Source: Neonectria sp. B-13
Lineage: Eukaryota; Ascomycota; Sordariomycetes; Hypocreales; Nectriaceae
Direction: 5' to 3'
DNA: 64,000 nucleotides
Assembly: GCA_002682825.1 (NCBI GenBank)
Contig: NOKP01000010.1
Coordinates: 1,426,001 to 1,490,000 of the forward strand
The notes below the pieces were generated by a model. That model had not been told where the DNA came from. It ran no database searches and saw only the letters and a program-made list of their open reading frames with translations. A program made the translations under genes and the position numbers. This document shows, one piece after another, positions 1 to 11,071 of this stretch. How positions within the stretch are numbered: the stretch's first letter is position 1; the number at the start of each line of letters is the position of its first letter.

Positions 1-1
1 G

Positions 2-181
2 CCATTCCCACTCCAACTTGCGCCTAAGCCGAGCCGATGCGAAGCCGATTCTTCTCCTCCAACTCTCCGTCCCATCGAACCTTACACTCCAACCCGTCCT
101 CTGCCGCCTCACCGACCTGAACCCCCCATGATAACAATCTCACCCACCGCCTTTTCCCACCCTCGATCCTGGCAGGCATGA
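2..181 (+). CDS. Possible 3' end of a gene entering from the left (partial)
   Basis: One forward frame is open from the first bases to a TGA at 179-181 (59 codons). It is rich in Pro, Thr and Ser and ends in RSWQA, and could be the disordered C-terminus of a gene that begins outside the window. No domain is recognisable, and another forward frame is also open for about 40 codons, so coding status rests only on frame length and composition. No start or splice site can be tested here. Confidence 0.25.
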   Translation, partial: PFPLQLAPKPSRCEADSSPPTLRPIEPYTPTRPLPPHRPEPPMITISPTAFSHPRSWQA

Positions 182-1110
182 AGAAAACAACAGACCCCCA
201 AAAACACCAAACTACATGGAGCAGTTGAAGGAATCATTCGGCTTGGGCAGCAGCGGGGCGTCTCCATATACGGTAACTGGTCGAGGTCCCTTTTGGCTGA
301 GAAGCGTCCCAGCCACAAGACACTCTCCTCCGGCTCGTCGAGATTGTGAGGCCCCGTTATATGTTGTTGGTGGTGGTTTGCGCGCCCCCTCTTTCTATGT
401 GCTTTTTTATTTTTGTCGAAACCTATTTATTCTTGGGAACGGAGACAGGCAGCCTGGCGGACAGGAGTGCAACAAGACAATGTGTGTGAGTGTGTGTGTG
501 TGTTTGGGTGTGTTTCTCGGGATGGACGGATGGATGGAAAGTTGAATGCCCAGCGTAGCCGTGCTGTATGTCCACCGCTGTTGCTCTGGTTCGGTACTGT
601 TGTAATGAAGCAAAAAAACACAGGGAAAAAATAGGCGGCTGTCTCTTGTAAGCTTTTTGGGTTCCCTTCGTTCTGCGTTTCTTGAGCCTCATCATGGGAT
701 CGATCGTTCTTGGCGCACGAACTACAAAACACGACAAATGTTCCAGAATGTTTACGACTTCTCACGCTCAACCAAGTTATCATGAAATGTTGTTCTTGTA
801 AGCCTATACTCGCTCATGTTTCATGCCCAGTCCATTATATGCCGAAAAAAAGAATTGCCAACTCGTCGAGCCGAGCCAGCCAAGTCGCAAGTTGCTTGTG
901 TGTGTAGCTATCCATCTAGTACACAAATGTACAATGTTCGTGACTTTTCGCGCCGGAATGCCTCTTCCTTTCCGCCCCGTGGACTCCACCAGCGCCGGTT
1001 GTCGAGCAAAGAAAGGAGTTCCTGTCGCTTTTGCTTTTCGAATTGCTTTTGTCTTCGCCTTGACCTTTTTGCTTTTGATTCCGCCGTTCATTGGTTCCTC
1101 GTGTCATGGC
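182..1110. other. Intergenic, no supported gene
   Basis: This stretch holds the 3' flank of rrp14 and possibly that of the edge gene. I see a TG-rich microsatellite at 481-513 and several T-rich tracts. The open frames here are short, overlap on both strands and look non-coding. Confidence 0.6.
481..513. repeat. TG-rich microsatellite
   Basis: Imperfect (TG)n tract with interruptions (gag, ttgg). The antisense reading appears as runs of Thr-His codons, which is a composition artefact. Confidence 0.8.
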
Positions 1111-3064
1111 TTACTTCTTCCGTCCGCCGACACCCAAGCTGCCCTCGAAGCCAGGACGGCCCTTCTTCTTAGTGGAAGCGCCGCCCTTCTTTTTCTTGCC
1201 CTTGCCGGACTTGTGCAGGAGCTTGTCGTCGCGGCGACTTTTGAGGTTGTCCTCGCGCTTGCGCTGGCGCTCCTTCTGGGCCATCTTGACACCATCGGTG
1301 CGGTCTGACCAAGCCTTCTCGCTCTTCTTCTTGGCGGTCTCCTTGCGCTTGACGGCGCGCTTGAGAAGCGCTTCGTCGTCGTGGATGCGCTCGCCCTGGG
1401 CGCGGCGACGGGCCGTTAGCCAGAGGTCCTTCTCGGCGATGTCGGCCTTCTTCTCCGGGTCGAGCTCTTGTAGGCGCTTCTTCGCATTTTGGACTTTGAT
1501 GAGGGCCGTCTTAGGGTCTGAGGGTCCCTTCTTCTTGCCTTCGCTGAGGACGTAGCTGAGGTCGCGGGAGAGCTGGGCACCATCGCCAAACGCCACGCGG
1601 CCGAAGGCAAAGTTGCTCGTGTTCTCGTCCAGTTCGACAGCCGGGCTCATGACACCTGGAGAAGTGGACGCCAGGGCCTCTTCACGCTTGCGGTCGTCTT
1701 CCAGCTTGGCCTGTTTCCTCAACTCTTGCTTGTTGGCCTTGCGCAGGGCCTGCTTCCGCCGCCGTGACTCGATAAGCTCCTGGCGTGTTCGGATGGGCTT
1801 GCCGTCAGGTCCGTCGGCTTTCCTAGCCGCTCGCAGGGCTTCGATCTTCGCGGCGAGGCGAGCCCGAAGGGCAGAGGTGTCGGCGGGGATCTTGATGTGC
1901 TTAGGTTTCTCTGAGGGGGGGATGGTAGATGATATGGAAGTAGTGGTGCTGGCGGGATCGGCGAGAGCCTCTGTGGGGGTTACAGAGGAGTCGTTGGTGT
2001 CGAAAGTGGGAGAGTGAGGTTCGGAGTCGGGACTTGATGTCTCGTCATCCTTCTCTAGGCCCGAGACATCCATAGGCTGCACGTCACCGTCGATAGGAGC
2101 AGTCTCGTCGTCGTCAACAACATCGGGCTTTGGCGCCTTTGCGGCGGTGCTCTTTGCTTGTTTCTTGGCAGCTTTCTTCTGAGATTTGGATGTAGGAGCA
2201 GGGGCGTCATCTTGCTCGGCTTCGGGCTCCTCCGCCTTGGTGGTCTTCTTGTCGGTCTTCTGTTCGGTCTTCTGTTCGGCTTTCTTCTCCTTCTTCTCCA
2301 GCTTCTTCTTTTCCTCCTTCTCCTGCTTCTTCTTTTCCTTGGCTGCCCTCTTCTCCTCCTTCTTGGCAAGTTTGGAGGACGTCGCCTCGGTGGTGTTTTG
2401 GGGTTCGAGCTCGCCGTCATCAAGCTTCTGCTTCTTGTTGGCATCGGGTGCCTTAACCTTCAGGCCCTCGCCAGGCTTCTCGACCTCGACGCCGTCGACG
2501 GGCTCGTAGTCCTCCCACTCCTCCTCCTCGACGGCGGGGGCGGGCGCAGCATCGTCCTCGTCTTCGTCCTCCATATCGCGCAGCTTGCGCTTGTTCTTGG
2601 CGCGCTCATCCATTACCTCCTTGGCGTTGCGGTTGAGTTCGCTGTCGGGATCGAGCTTCCCGCGACGGGCGGCGGCGGCCTCCTTCTTGGACTGCTTCTT
2701 CTTGTTCCATTGGTTCTAACGTGGGGGAGAGAGGTTAGTCTTTGAAGACTGTAGCGCATCATGTGTATGTGCATTACGTGGCATGCATCGGAGAAGGGGA
2801 ATGACGTTTGGGGTCTCTATGCGGTGGTGGGGACCGGAGTGCATGGGGCGAGAGAGGAATCGTCAACGTACGCTGTTGTCTTCCCCGTAGTACATCTTGG
2901 CCGGGATAAGGCTCAAGAGGCCATCGAAGGCCTTGGCATGGTCGCGCAGACGGTCCTGTGAGGCATTGCATCAGCTTCCCAGCTCATGGCGATAGCCTCG
3001 TCGTAGGCGACGGCGGGGCACGAGGACAGAGGAGCAAACGGACCTGCAGCGAGGCTTCCGCCAT
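1111..3064 (-). CDS. rrp14: Rrp14 / SURF6-family 60S ribosome biogenesis protein
   Basis: Nucleolar protein of the SURF6/Rrp14 family; the yeast protein is needed for 27S pre-rRNA processing and 60S (and indirectly 40S) assembly. I read three exons, 3064-3044, 2955-2872 and 2715-1111, giving 569 aa; both junctions are phase 0 with AG acceptors. The N-terminus (residues 1-70) matches the Rrp14 N-terminal domain, including the HAKAFDGLLSLIPAK block. The middle is a charged low-complexity Lys/Glu region (about 100-200). The C-terminal part (about 310-569) is the basic SURF6 domain, with a conserved FGRVAFGDG block and a lysine-rich nucleolar tail. The first exon encodes only seven residues, so the splicing is inferred from how well the family sequence is restored. 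The next gene on this strand starts 1.2 kb upstream. Confidence 0.92.
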
Positions 3065-4235
3065 CTTGGCTACTGGCGCAACAGAGACGATACCTTCAGG
3101 GTGCTACGTATAGCGCTCTGGGCGGTAATTCCTGGTGTCTTTGTGGGAGAGCGGCACCGTTGGTCTCGTGCAAAAGCGAAGCAGGGTCGTTGTTGAAAAC
3201 GGGTGGTTGAGGCGGTCGGCGATTCGACGTCGCAGAGACAGGCACGATTTTTTGGGCAGAACTGATTTTTTTTCTCTTTGGCTGGATCCGCAACGCAACT
3301 GTGGGGACGGACGGAAGCTCCACTGTAGCGCATCCCGTTAGTGTGCTTGTGTTCTCAGATCGCTTTCATCGTTGCGACCGCCGTGAATGACGAGCGTGTA
3401 AATCCCTGTAAATGTAGGAGTTGTTAGTCGGTATGGAACTCGATCATAATCGACATCTCATCGTGAGAAATCTGGTACGAGACATTTCTTAATTGAGTAG
3501 AGCCACTTCTCTCTTTCACTGGCCCAGCACGTGTCCCCAGATCCTTCACCTTTGCAAACTACGTATGCTAAATGGAAACAAGTCTACTTCACTCACCACG
3601 CCACACTGTACCCATTTCAATCATTAACTCATATTCCTAATGAGCCTCTTATTGTTCCAGCACGCAAGCTCTCTGGTTCTCTTTTTTAACCCTTTTTCTT
3701 TTTGTCTTGTTGTTTTGACTCGGCTTTGCAAGAATTCATTCTAGACGGTAGATCCCCTGTAGTTTCCCTACGGTTGAGTGCCATTTCGGCCGCAGACTAA
3801 AAGAATCACATTCAATCACCAAACCGTCGTCGCAACTTAGAAGAAGCCGATAGGCTGTCGAGATTTCCTAGAAAGCTACGTCGCTCTATCAAAGTGCGGC
3901 GTAATCTTGGCAGACATCAGGATGAGTCGTTGGTAAATGTGACTCTACTAACGAGGCTGTAAACTACCCTGGACGTTACGCCTTTCTAGACAACTTGACC
4001 CTTGTTGCACCAACCAATTGTCGTCCCCCTTGCTCCTTCACGTAGATTTACAAAATTCATGCCGTCTCCGCCATGCCATGCCATGCCAACATTGTGGTAT
4101 TCGTCATCATAAGGGAGGGAGTATCTCATCTCCTGCTCTATGCACCAAATCTCGAATATAGCAACACCCAACTGGCGCCATTTACTAACAGCCAAGGTAC
4201 GGCAATACTCACGGTCACAGTCTTGGTCTCGTCCT
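3065..4235. other. Intergenic between rrp14 and the PDAP1-like gene
   Basis: This holds the rrp14 promoter and the 3' flank of the next gene. Base composition is more AT-rich than the neighbouring coding DNA, and T-rich tracts occur around 3680-3720. No open frame here looks coding, and no mobile element is seen. Confidence 0.6.
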
Positions 4236-5184
4236 CTACTTCTTCTTGCCCTTCTTGCTAGGCGCTCCCTCTCTCTTCCGAGCCTCTCGCGCGTCGAACT
4301 CAGCCTTCTTCTGCTTCTCGGTGGCTTCCTTCTCCTCGCGTTCCGCCTGCGGTCAAACGAATCAGCAACTCTGCGTGGAGCCATCGGGTAGTGGGCGTCA
4401 ACTTACTGTTCGGCGGGCAGCCTCAGATGCTCGCTGCTCGCGGATGATGGCGAGACGGGCCAGGTCGGCCTTGGCATCGTCCGTCTTGCCTTGAGCCTGC
4501 AGCTTCATGTATCTCTCCTTGGCGGCGACCGCCTCGAGGGCTTCACGCTCACGTCTGCTGCCGGGGGTGCCCATGTTGGCAACGCCCTCGGTGATGTCTT
4601 CGACATTGCCGCCCTTGGCCTGGTTCCAGGAAGCCTTGGAGTGGTTGGGGTTGGCAGGCATGTCGTCGTCCTCCTCCTCGCTAGACTCCTCCTCGCTGGA
4701 AGGCATGTCGCCGACCTCGACCGTCTTCGCCCTTGTCTTGGCTATGGCGGCCTCTTTACGAGCCTTCTTCTCTGCCTTGCGATCCTCGCGGGAGGCGGCT
4801 TGGGCCTGAGCGGCGGTGGCGGCCTCATCCTCGCTGTCCTCCTCGGAATCCTCCTCAGAGTCCTCCTCGGAATCAGAGTCTTCGTCGTCGTCGTTCTCGC
4901 CCTTCTTCTTCGCATCGGCGGCCCAGATGCTCACTTCGTTTCCATCGGCATCGACAGGTCGAATGTCACGGGAGAAGTGCTTTCCACCTGTGAAGTTAGA
5001 ACAAGGCGTCAGTTTCGGAGGGGCTCATGTTTGCGGGACCTGTGACGTCGATGGACGGGGGAATGGATGGGATCGTAGGCCGCGGGCGCAGCGACGGGGA
5101 GATTGCACACATACCTCCTCGGGTGTACTTCTTGAACTTGCCGCCTCGGCCGCGGGAGCTCGTTCCAGGGGGTGCGCCAGCCAT
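4236..5184 (-). CDS. PDAP1 / 28-kDa heat- and acid-stable phosphoprotein homologue
   Basis: Small charged protein of the PDGFA-associated protein 1 (PP28) family. Its molecular role is poorly defined; animal members are casein-kinase substrates linked to translation and stress. Exons 5184-5115, 4987-4407 and 4346-4236 give 230 aa. The N-terminus (1-25) is Gly/Arg-rich with [14 protein letters not shown] long acidic Asp/Ser/Glu tract lies at about 50-75 and a second acidic patch ([13 protein letters not shown]) follows near 113. The family signature sits at about 145-195: an SRRERE start, then [20 protein letters not shown] and [10 protein letters not shown]. The tail is KKGKKK. The acidic patches contain many SD/SE contexts typical of CK2 sites (inference). 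Both introns have canonical donors (GTATGT, GTAAGT) and restore the family sequence. Confidence 0.9.
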
Positions 5185-6720
5185 ATTGGGTGGTTAGTTT
5201 GTTCGGGAGGTGGTTTGGTGATGATTTTTCCGTAAGGTTGGATTGGTTCTTCTGAGGCTTGGGTGTTTGAAGTCTTGGATGAGTGGAGGCGGGGTAGCGG
5301 GGTAGCTAAGCAATGGCAGCAGCTCTTTGGGTGGCGGAATGAATTGAAGAATTGAAGCGACGGTGGGCCACGTGAAAGACGACGAGGATATTTATACTCG
5401 GGGACCTGTTTGGTGTCACGAGTACTTTGGATCAACCGATCGAGGATGTAGACTACTAGTAGGTTTGAAAAAGGTCGACGAGTGGTTGCAGACTTCAAAA
5501 CAGCCAGGGAGAGGGTCAAGCTTGGGTGTGCTCATGCACAGGCGGACGCATCTTAAGTAGGTACTTAGCTACTGGACCCGTAAGACGACACGGCACAATC
5601 GCTGTGTGACTCAAAAAGGCGCAAGGGTTTCCCAGGAAAGGAGGCGATGATAAGTAGAGGCTGCAATACAGGCGGCGGCAACGACAACAGACGAGTGCAG
5701 TCGGAGCCAAACAAACAATCAGCAGTTCGGACCACGGCCGTCACGTAGGTACCCTACACTCCACCAAGGCCAAGACGTGCGAATGAGCGACCCGGAGTTT
5801 GTCGTGGCTGGGTCGGCCGGGTCTAACGCTCTGCCCATCGAGACACACGACACGCTGCGTGGCATTCCGGATCCATCCCATCAGGAGGCTCTTGGCGATG
5901 TGTCCTGCATCTTGTTTGACTCACGTCCCTAGTTCAGAAAGGTGGGTATGTGCTCTAGAGGTGTGCCTTTTCAAACAATAGAACATGTACTCGTTTTGCC
6001 GTAAAGATGAGTAGATGGGAGCTTTTGCCGGAGAAGATTGCTCCAAAGCGTGGGCACTCTGTTCGATAGGGGGCGAAAGAACCACCCCGCCAAGGTACCT
6101 TTCAGCAAGACACAGCCGCACTCACACTCACACGGCAGAGAGACATTGAAGGATAAGAATGACACCGGAAAGAAACCACGCTGTTACTTTTGGTGCGGAA
6201 GCGGAACAATCCTAGACCGGATGTAACAGGACGAATGAAGTAAGTACCTAGTATCTGGTAAGTACTACTACTAGTAGTAAGTAGACAGGATACTCCCGTG
6301 TGTCTCTCTCACTCTCTCACTGAATTCCCAGGCTCATTAACTAGCTACTAAGTAGTAAGGTGGGATTGCCCACCACTGGCAGGCTCCATTGTGGTCACTG
6401 CGTAACGTCGGTCCAGCAACCAAGGGCAAATTATTAATCCGGCCCGGCCACAGCCCCACCAGCCCGAGAAGCAGAAAACCAAGAACCGCGGCCGCCCAAT
6501 TTGTTTTTCTTTCTCTTCTTCTTCACTTTATGAAACCTACTAGAAATAATCCTTCAAATTCACTCCGGCATTCAATACACCATGGATGCATGCGGAGGGG
6601 AAACTGGAGGAAAGATGGAAACCGTCGTCGACTTACCTTCTGTTTCACGTGCAGCTTCTGCTGCTATGGGTTCCGGATAAATTTCGAAGCGATACATGCC
6701 ATCGTCTTAAATCTCTGCTT

Positions 6721-7083
6721 TTAACGGAGCACGTCGTGGATGCGATTGGGGGGTCCAGATGTCCAAAGGACTTGGAACTTCTGTCCACGAGAGAATTGCT
6801 CGTCAAAGGTGCCGACCAGCCCTGTCTGGTAAAGTTGGTCGTAGTGTTGCTGCCCAGGCCAGGCTGCCTTGGTAGGGACGCGTGAAGCCGCTACGGTTGA
6901 TGAAAATTTGCGGGTTGCAATCCCAATTCCATGATTCAGTTCAGGCTGCCTGCGGCTCAGCATCACTCTGTCTGAGCCATCGCTGCCTAAAAGGTGGTTG
7001 GATTGATGAAGCTGCTTCTGCGTTTCGCATACTGTGCATGCGCAGCACCTGCCTTCCCGCTTTAGTCCATCTTTGCCTGCCAT
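6721..7083 (-). CDS. Hypothetical 120-aa ORF, weakly supported
   Basis: ATG-initiated single-exon frame ending in TAA. Its composition is protein-like (even Gly/Ala/Arg/Gln content, four Cys near the N-terminus in a CCACTVC context), but I recognise no domain, signal peptide or membrane segment. It lies head-to-head with a plus-strand leader at about 7100-7250. Length alone could arise by chance in DNA of this GC content. Confidence 0.2.
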   Translation of the reverse strand: MAGKDGLKREGRCCACTVCETQKQLHQSNHLLGSDGSDRVMLSRRQPELNHGIGIATRKFSSTVAASRVPTKAAWPGQQHYDQLYQTGLVGTFDEQFSRGQKFQVLWTSGPPNRIHDVLR

Positions 7084-7348
7084 GTTGGTGCACTCTTAGT
7101 CTCTGACCTCTCGGAACTGCAGTTTTGCCTCTTTGACTCCATAATCGCCTACCTTCCCCGGGGATTTGGCAGTCTCCCCGGAGAACCTCTACCTACGGCC
7201 TCGGCCTTAGGAAACGATTTAGACTCTTCCATTTCTCTTCGTGTTCACAATGGCGGTCTATTTCAACAGTGTTTCACCCCAGGTACGACGCGATTACGCA
7301 ATACACTTCGGGTTTGATTCTTTTATGTTTTAATCTGTTAAGGACCAT

Positions 7349-7522
7349 TCAAGACACTGCGGATTGCTGGGAATCCCACTGTGATGTGTTCATTGTGTTG
7401 GTGACCATTGCGTCGGTGCTCGTTGGCGTAAGCCAGGAAGCTTCAGCGGACATTTGCTGGTTGCCAAGCGCAGTGAAGAATGGCGAAAGGAGGCGTGTTT
7501 GTTGTGTAGGTATGCATTGCAT
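7349..7522 (-). CDS. Hypothetical 57-aa ORF downstream of a TATA-like promoter
   Basis: ATG-initiated frame rich in Thr, Ser and Gln that ends in QQSAVS, with no Lys and one Arg. It lies about 600 nt downstream of a TATAAATA box on the same strand, behind a pyrimidine-rich leader. Such long leaders before very small proteins do occur in filamentous fungi, but several short upstream ATGs precede this one and I do not recognise a family. Treat as a candidate only. Confidence 0.2.
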   Translation of the reverse strand: MQCIPTQQTRLLSPFFTALGNQQMSAEASWLTPTSTDAMVTNTMNTSQWDSQQSAVS

Positions 7523-8127
7523 CTTCTTGGGTTGGTGGGAAGATGCAGGCAGGTCTGGTCTGACTTCTCAACTTCAGGGGGGATGATGGTTCTTATATAT
7601 GTAGGTATGGCCCCGTTGAGACCAAGGGTTTCAAGGGTCGATATCAAGGTAGAGGCATTCGGCTACGTGGTGGAGATAGATCTTAAGGTGGAGGGAACCA
7701 TGCGGACCTTGGTTTTAGAAAATCTCGTTGATTTCGTGTTGTCGTGGTATTGGTGCTGCTGTAGCTGCGGTAGTCGTCGTGATGATTGGACTCAGCCTCG
7801 CCAACTCCAGAGTAAAAAGTGAACGACTGTGATGGTACAAACGATGGGCGACCAAGTTTAGGGGTAGTGTTTTCGTCGTCCCAGTTCTGGAGAGCAGATC
7901 GATGGGAGCGAGGTGTTACAATGTGTAGTCTCAAAAACCAATGGAAAAGATGATGGTGTGTGGTTCAAAGAGTGTGAAGGAGTGGACGCGGAAGGCTCGA
8001 CCACATGACGAGGATGGGAAAGTCAGGATGAGTAAGGACCACTGACCTAGTGAAGGGGCACTATGATGTGTAAGAAAAAGAGTGAAGAGGAAAGAAGAAA
8101 GAAATGCAAAACAACTGCAAAGCCCTT

Positions 8128-8136
8128 CTATTTATA
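8128..8136 (-). promoter_or_regulatory. TATA-like box of a possible minus-strand transcript
   Basis: On the minus strand the sequence reads TATAAATAG and is followed by a CT-rich stretch (about 8100-8040), the usual look of a TATA-driven fungal core promoter. The only clear open frame downstream is the 57-codon one at 7349-7522. Confidence 0.3.
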
Positions 8137-8921
8137 CCTACTCCTAGGTATGAGAAGAAGAAAAGCCTCCAGTGGTACCCCGAAGGTTTAGGAGAAAGGC
8201 ACGGGTACGCAAGGTACCCTGCGACTCTGCAAAGTGCAAAGCCAAAAGAAGCTTTGCTGTGTTGACGGTTATCACGGCTATGAATGTGGGTTGTCTGAGT
8301 CTAAATTGAGAAATTGAGCTTGAGGATTCTTCTAGAACATGCTCATTGTAGTCCCTTCCCTGACGAAGGGAATCAGACAGAAGCAAGTTGCTCGATTCCG
8401 TTTCGTCATCAGCTGGCCACTTGGAAAAGCACATCTCTCATGATTCGGTATTGTTGCTTGTTATAGTTGCTTATTCTACTGGTAACTAACCAACTTGTAT
8501 CTACTGACTCGATAAAACGCTGTGCCAAAAGAAATCAGACGTGCCAGACTGCCCGGGAGCGGCCGACAAGGTATCGAGGAGTGTACCTGCATCCCAACAG
8601 GATTTGACTCAATGATGTCCGCTGATCAACTACATAATGTTACTCGTACCATATGGCTTTTCCAAGCGACACGGAGAGGCCGAAGTACCGACAGTTATTG
8701 CTGGTGGATAATGGTCTTGCCTGATACCCGCTGAATGGCCACCTCTGAGTATACCGAAGACCTAAACAAACTGTGAGAAGGATAAAATATATCGAGAAGA
8801 GACGCAAAAATACCAATCCGGGGCGTCGTCGAAGCCTCCTGCGGCATCGGGAACGCGAGATGCTCGTCGCCTCATTCACAAAAGCTCTCATTTCCAAAGA
8901 GCAATTTCCAAAGAGCACACT

Positions 8922-10437
8922 TCATCCAGTAAACGACTGCAGCATATCATCCAGTCTCTTCCTCTTCTTTCGCCGCAGCGCCAGCACCGGCGCCGTCCGC
9001 TCCGAAACCACCAAGCTGGCCTCCGTCTTACGTATCGGCTCTGGCTTCGGCACCTTCGTCCCGCGCACGGCGGACTCGCGCGTAAAGGTATGCCTCCGCG
9101 TCGCAAACAGCCCGCGGCTCACGTACGACGGCTTCGCCGAGATGCCGCCCCGCGAAATGTGGCCCAGGTGCAGACAAGCGAGGGGCTTTGACGGCAGGAC
9201 AAACGGGCCTGCGACAGCCTGCGTATCCGGACGCACGCCCCGGCCGGCGAGGTCACGGTCGCCGCTGAGCTGGCCAATGAATGCGTACAGCCAAAAGGCC
9301 CAGGGCTCGAAGGCAACGCCGTGGCAGGCATGGGCTTCGCGGGCGGCGGCGTCCCGGTCCCACGAGGGATATTGGACCTTGGCGGTGTCGGTGAGATAGT
9401 CGAGGAGTGGCGGAGCCTGGCGGTCGGCGACAAACTTGACGGCGCAGCGGGAGTCGCTGCAGAGGGAGACGAGGTCGGCGTCGATGCTCCTAGAGAGATC
9501 ACGCAGCCTATTAATCCGCGTTTCCTCGAGGGGCGCGAAGAGCATCAGGTACCGCAGCAGGGAGTCTTCGAGGCCGGAGAGCGAGTCGGCTCGTTTCCAG
9601 CCCTCCTTGAGGGCGATGCCATCTGGCGACTGCCAGTCCGCACGAGCACCTGTGACATCGTACAGCGCCAGCGAGGGAAACTTGGACACCCAGTGCAGAG
9701 ACTCCTGCGACGTGGACTCGTCGCCCCAGATGCGCAAGATTCTCAGCAACGGGAAAGGATCATCCTTCTCGGTCCATCCGCGGATGAGGCGGTCGCTGAC
9801 GCGGGGAAAGATGGCCTGCAGCTCGTCGGCAGGCTGGATGAGCTCGAGGATACCGAGGTTGGACATGTCGGCGAGACATAGCAGATCGTGCGTTGGAAAA
9901 GCGCAACCGCCGGTGATGACGAGATGGGTGATGAAGTCTGCGGACGGCGATGTCAGGGGCTGCGTGTACCGAGTGAGCTCGTCGCTGGGACGGCAGATGT
10001 GCTGGCGGAAGCGGTAGAGGCCGAGCGTCTGGTCTTCGCCCTCGTCGAGCAGTCGCTTAGAAAACAGCTTCCACGCATGAAGACAGACTCCTCTAGAAAC
10101 ATGATTATGTTAGTATGCTGATTCTCGCTGATTCGGCATCGTCGAGACAGTATCTTACGCACCTTGCCTCGAGGTGGCGCCAGACGCGCCGCAGCAACGG
10201 GTCGGGAAGAGTATCTAGATCACCCGGCGCAACATCGCCAATGTTGTCCGCGACGACGTTGACGGCCATGTCGACGAGAGCCCGCGGCCCTCGCATGCCG
10301 CGAGCCTTGAAGTTGGGATACGGCCGGCGCCGGCTCCAGTTGACTGCATCGGCGTCGCTCTGGCCGGGGAGCAGGTGACGAGGCACGATCCATTCCTTAT
10401 AGACCTGCCCAGACTCCTGGTTGAACGTGTTGGACAT
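8922..10437 (-). CDS. Conserved-looking unknown protein, F-box/LRR-like
   Basis: Two exons, 10437-10163 and 10092-8922, separated by a 70-nt intron (GTGCGT donor, CTAG acceptor), give 481 aa. I do not recognise a named family. Residues about 75-92 (LPDPLLRRVWRHLEAR) have the spacing of a short F-box-like helix, and about 145-175 (FITHLVITGGCAF onward) looks like leucine-rich-repeat strands. The C-terminus is basic with RRKKRKR, a possible nuclear localisation signal. There is no signal peptide or membrane segment. Spliced length, codon choice and one clean intron argue that it is a real gene; the F-box/LRR reading is inference. Confidence 0.75.
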
Positions 10438-11071
10438 GTCGACGGCGGGCTACGGCGAAACGCGATTAGAAGGATCATGAGGGCCAGATGATAGGGCGGC
10501 GGGAACTCGAAGGGCCGTAGGGGTCACTCATTACAAGGGCAGGTGCTGGTGGTGGGCGGAGGGTTGACCAGGAGAGGAGGAAGAGGCCGTGGTTGATGGA
10601 TGAGCGAGCTCACTCTCACCGTTCGTTCAAGTCAGCGGCAGCACAGCGAGCCGGACTATAAGGTCAGCTGCACAATTTCACCAACGAACCAGACATAAAA
10701 ACAGAGCAAACTAAGAATGAAGACAAATAAAGGAACAATATATGATCACATAAACTCTTCGCTCTTCATAGTCGCATTCTTATTCAAATTACACCTGGCA
10801 GCTGCCGCGTAACAACGGAGACTCCGGCGTGGTCTCGTCTAAATCGGTACGTACAGCGGGAACTCGCGACGCCCTGCGCCATGGAAAACGCCCTCTGATG
10901 CCATGGCTTCAGCCTCTTTTCTACAGTATGCATGGAAGCCGATTCCTTCTCTACAGTAAAGGCCAACCATCGGCCTATGTGGTATATCAATTCACATTGC
11001 CTCTTTTTTCTTTTTTCTTCTTCTTTCCCTTTCTCGGTGGGTGGGTTCGCTTCATTTACTGTGTGTGCGCA
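10438..11071. other. Intergenic
   Basis: This contains the upstream region of the F-box/LRR-like gene and the 3' flank of the CoA transferase, with T-rich tracts near 11005-11035. No other gene is seen. Confidence 0.6.

Larger units (their letters stand above)
5185..8921. other. Gene-poor 3.7-kb region with a few weak small ORFs
   Basis: No gene is firmly supported here. The region includes TAGTA/GTAAGTA-type microsatellite sequence (about 6240-6360), a possible minus-strand transcription unit with a TATA-like box at 8128-8136, and a 120-codon ATG-initiated minus-strand frame at 6721-7083 (separate entries). At 7251 a pyrimidine-rich plus-strand leader runs into ATGGCGG, but the frame closes after 27 codons and no convincing second exon was found. 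Confidence 0.5.

Noticed and set aside
2158..2745. Leucine-rich hydrophobic plus-strand frame resembling a membrane protein
   Set aside because: It is the complement of Lys/Glu-rich codons in rrp14 and has no independent support.
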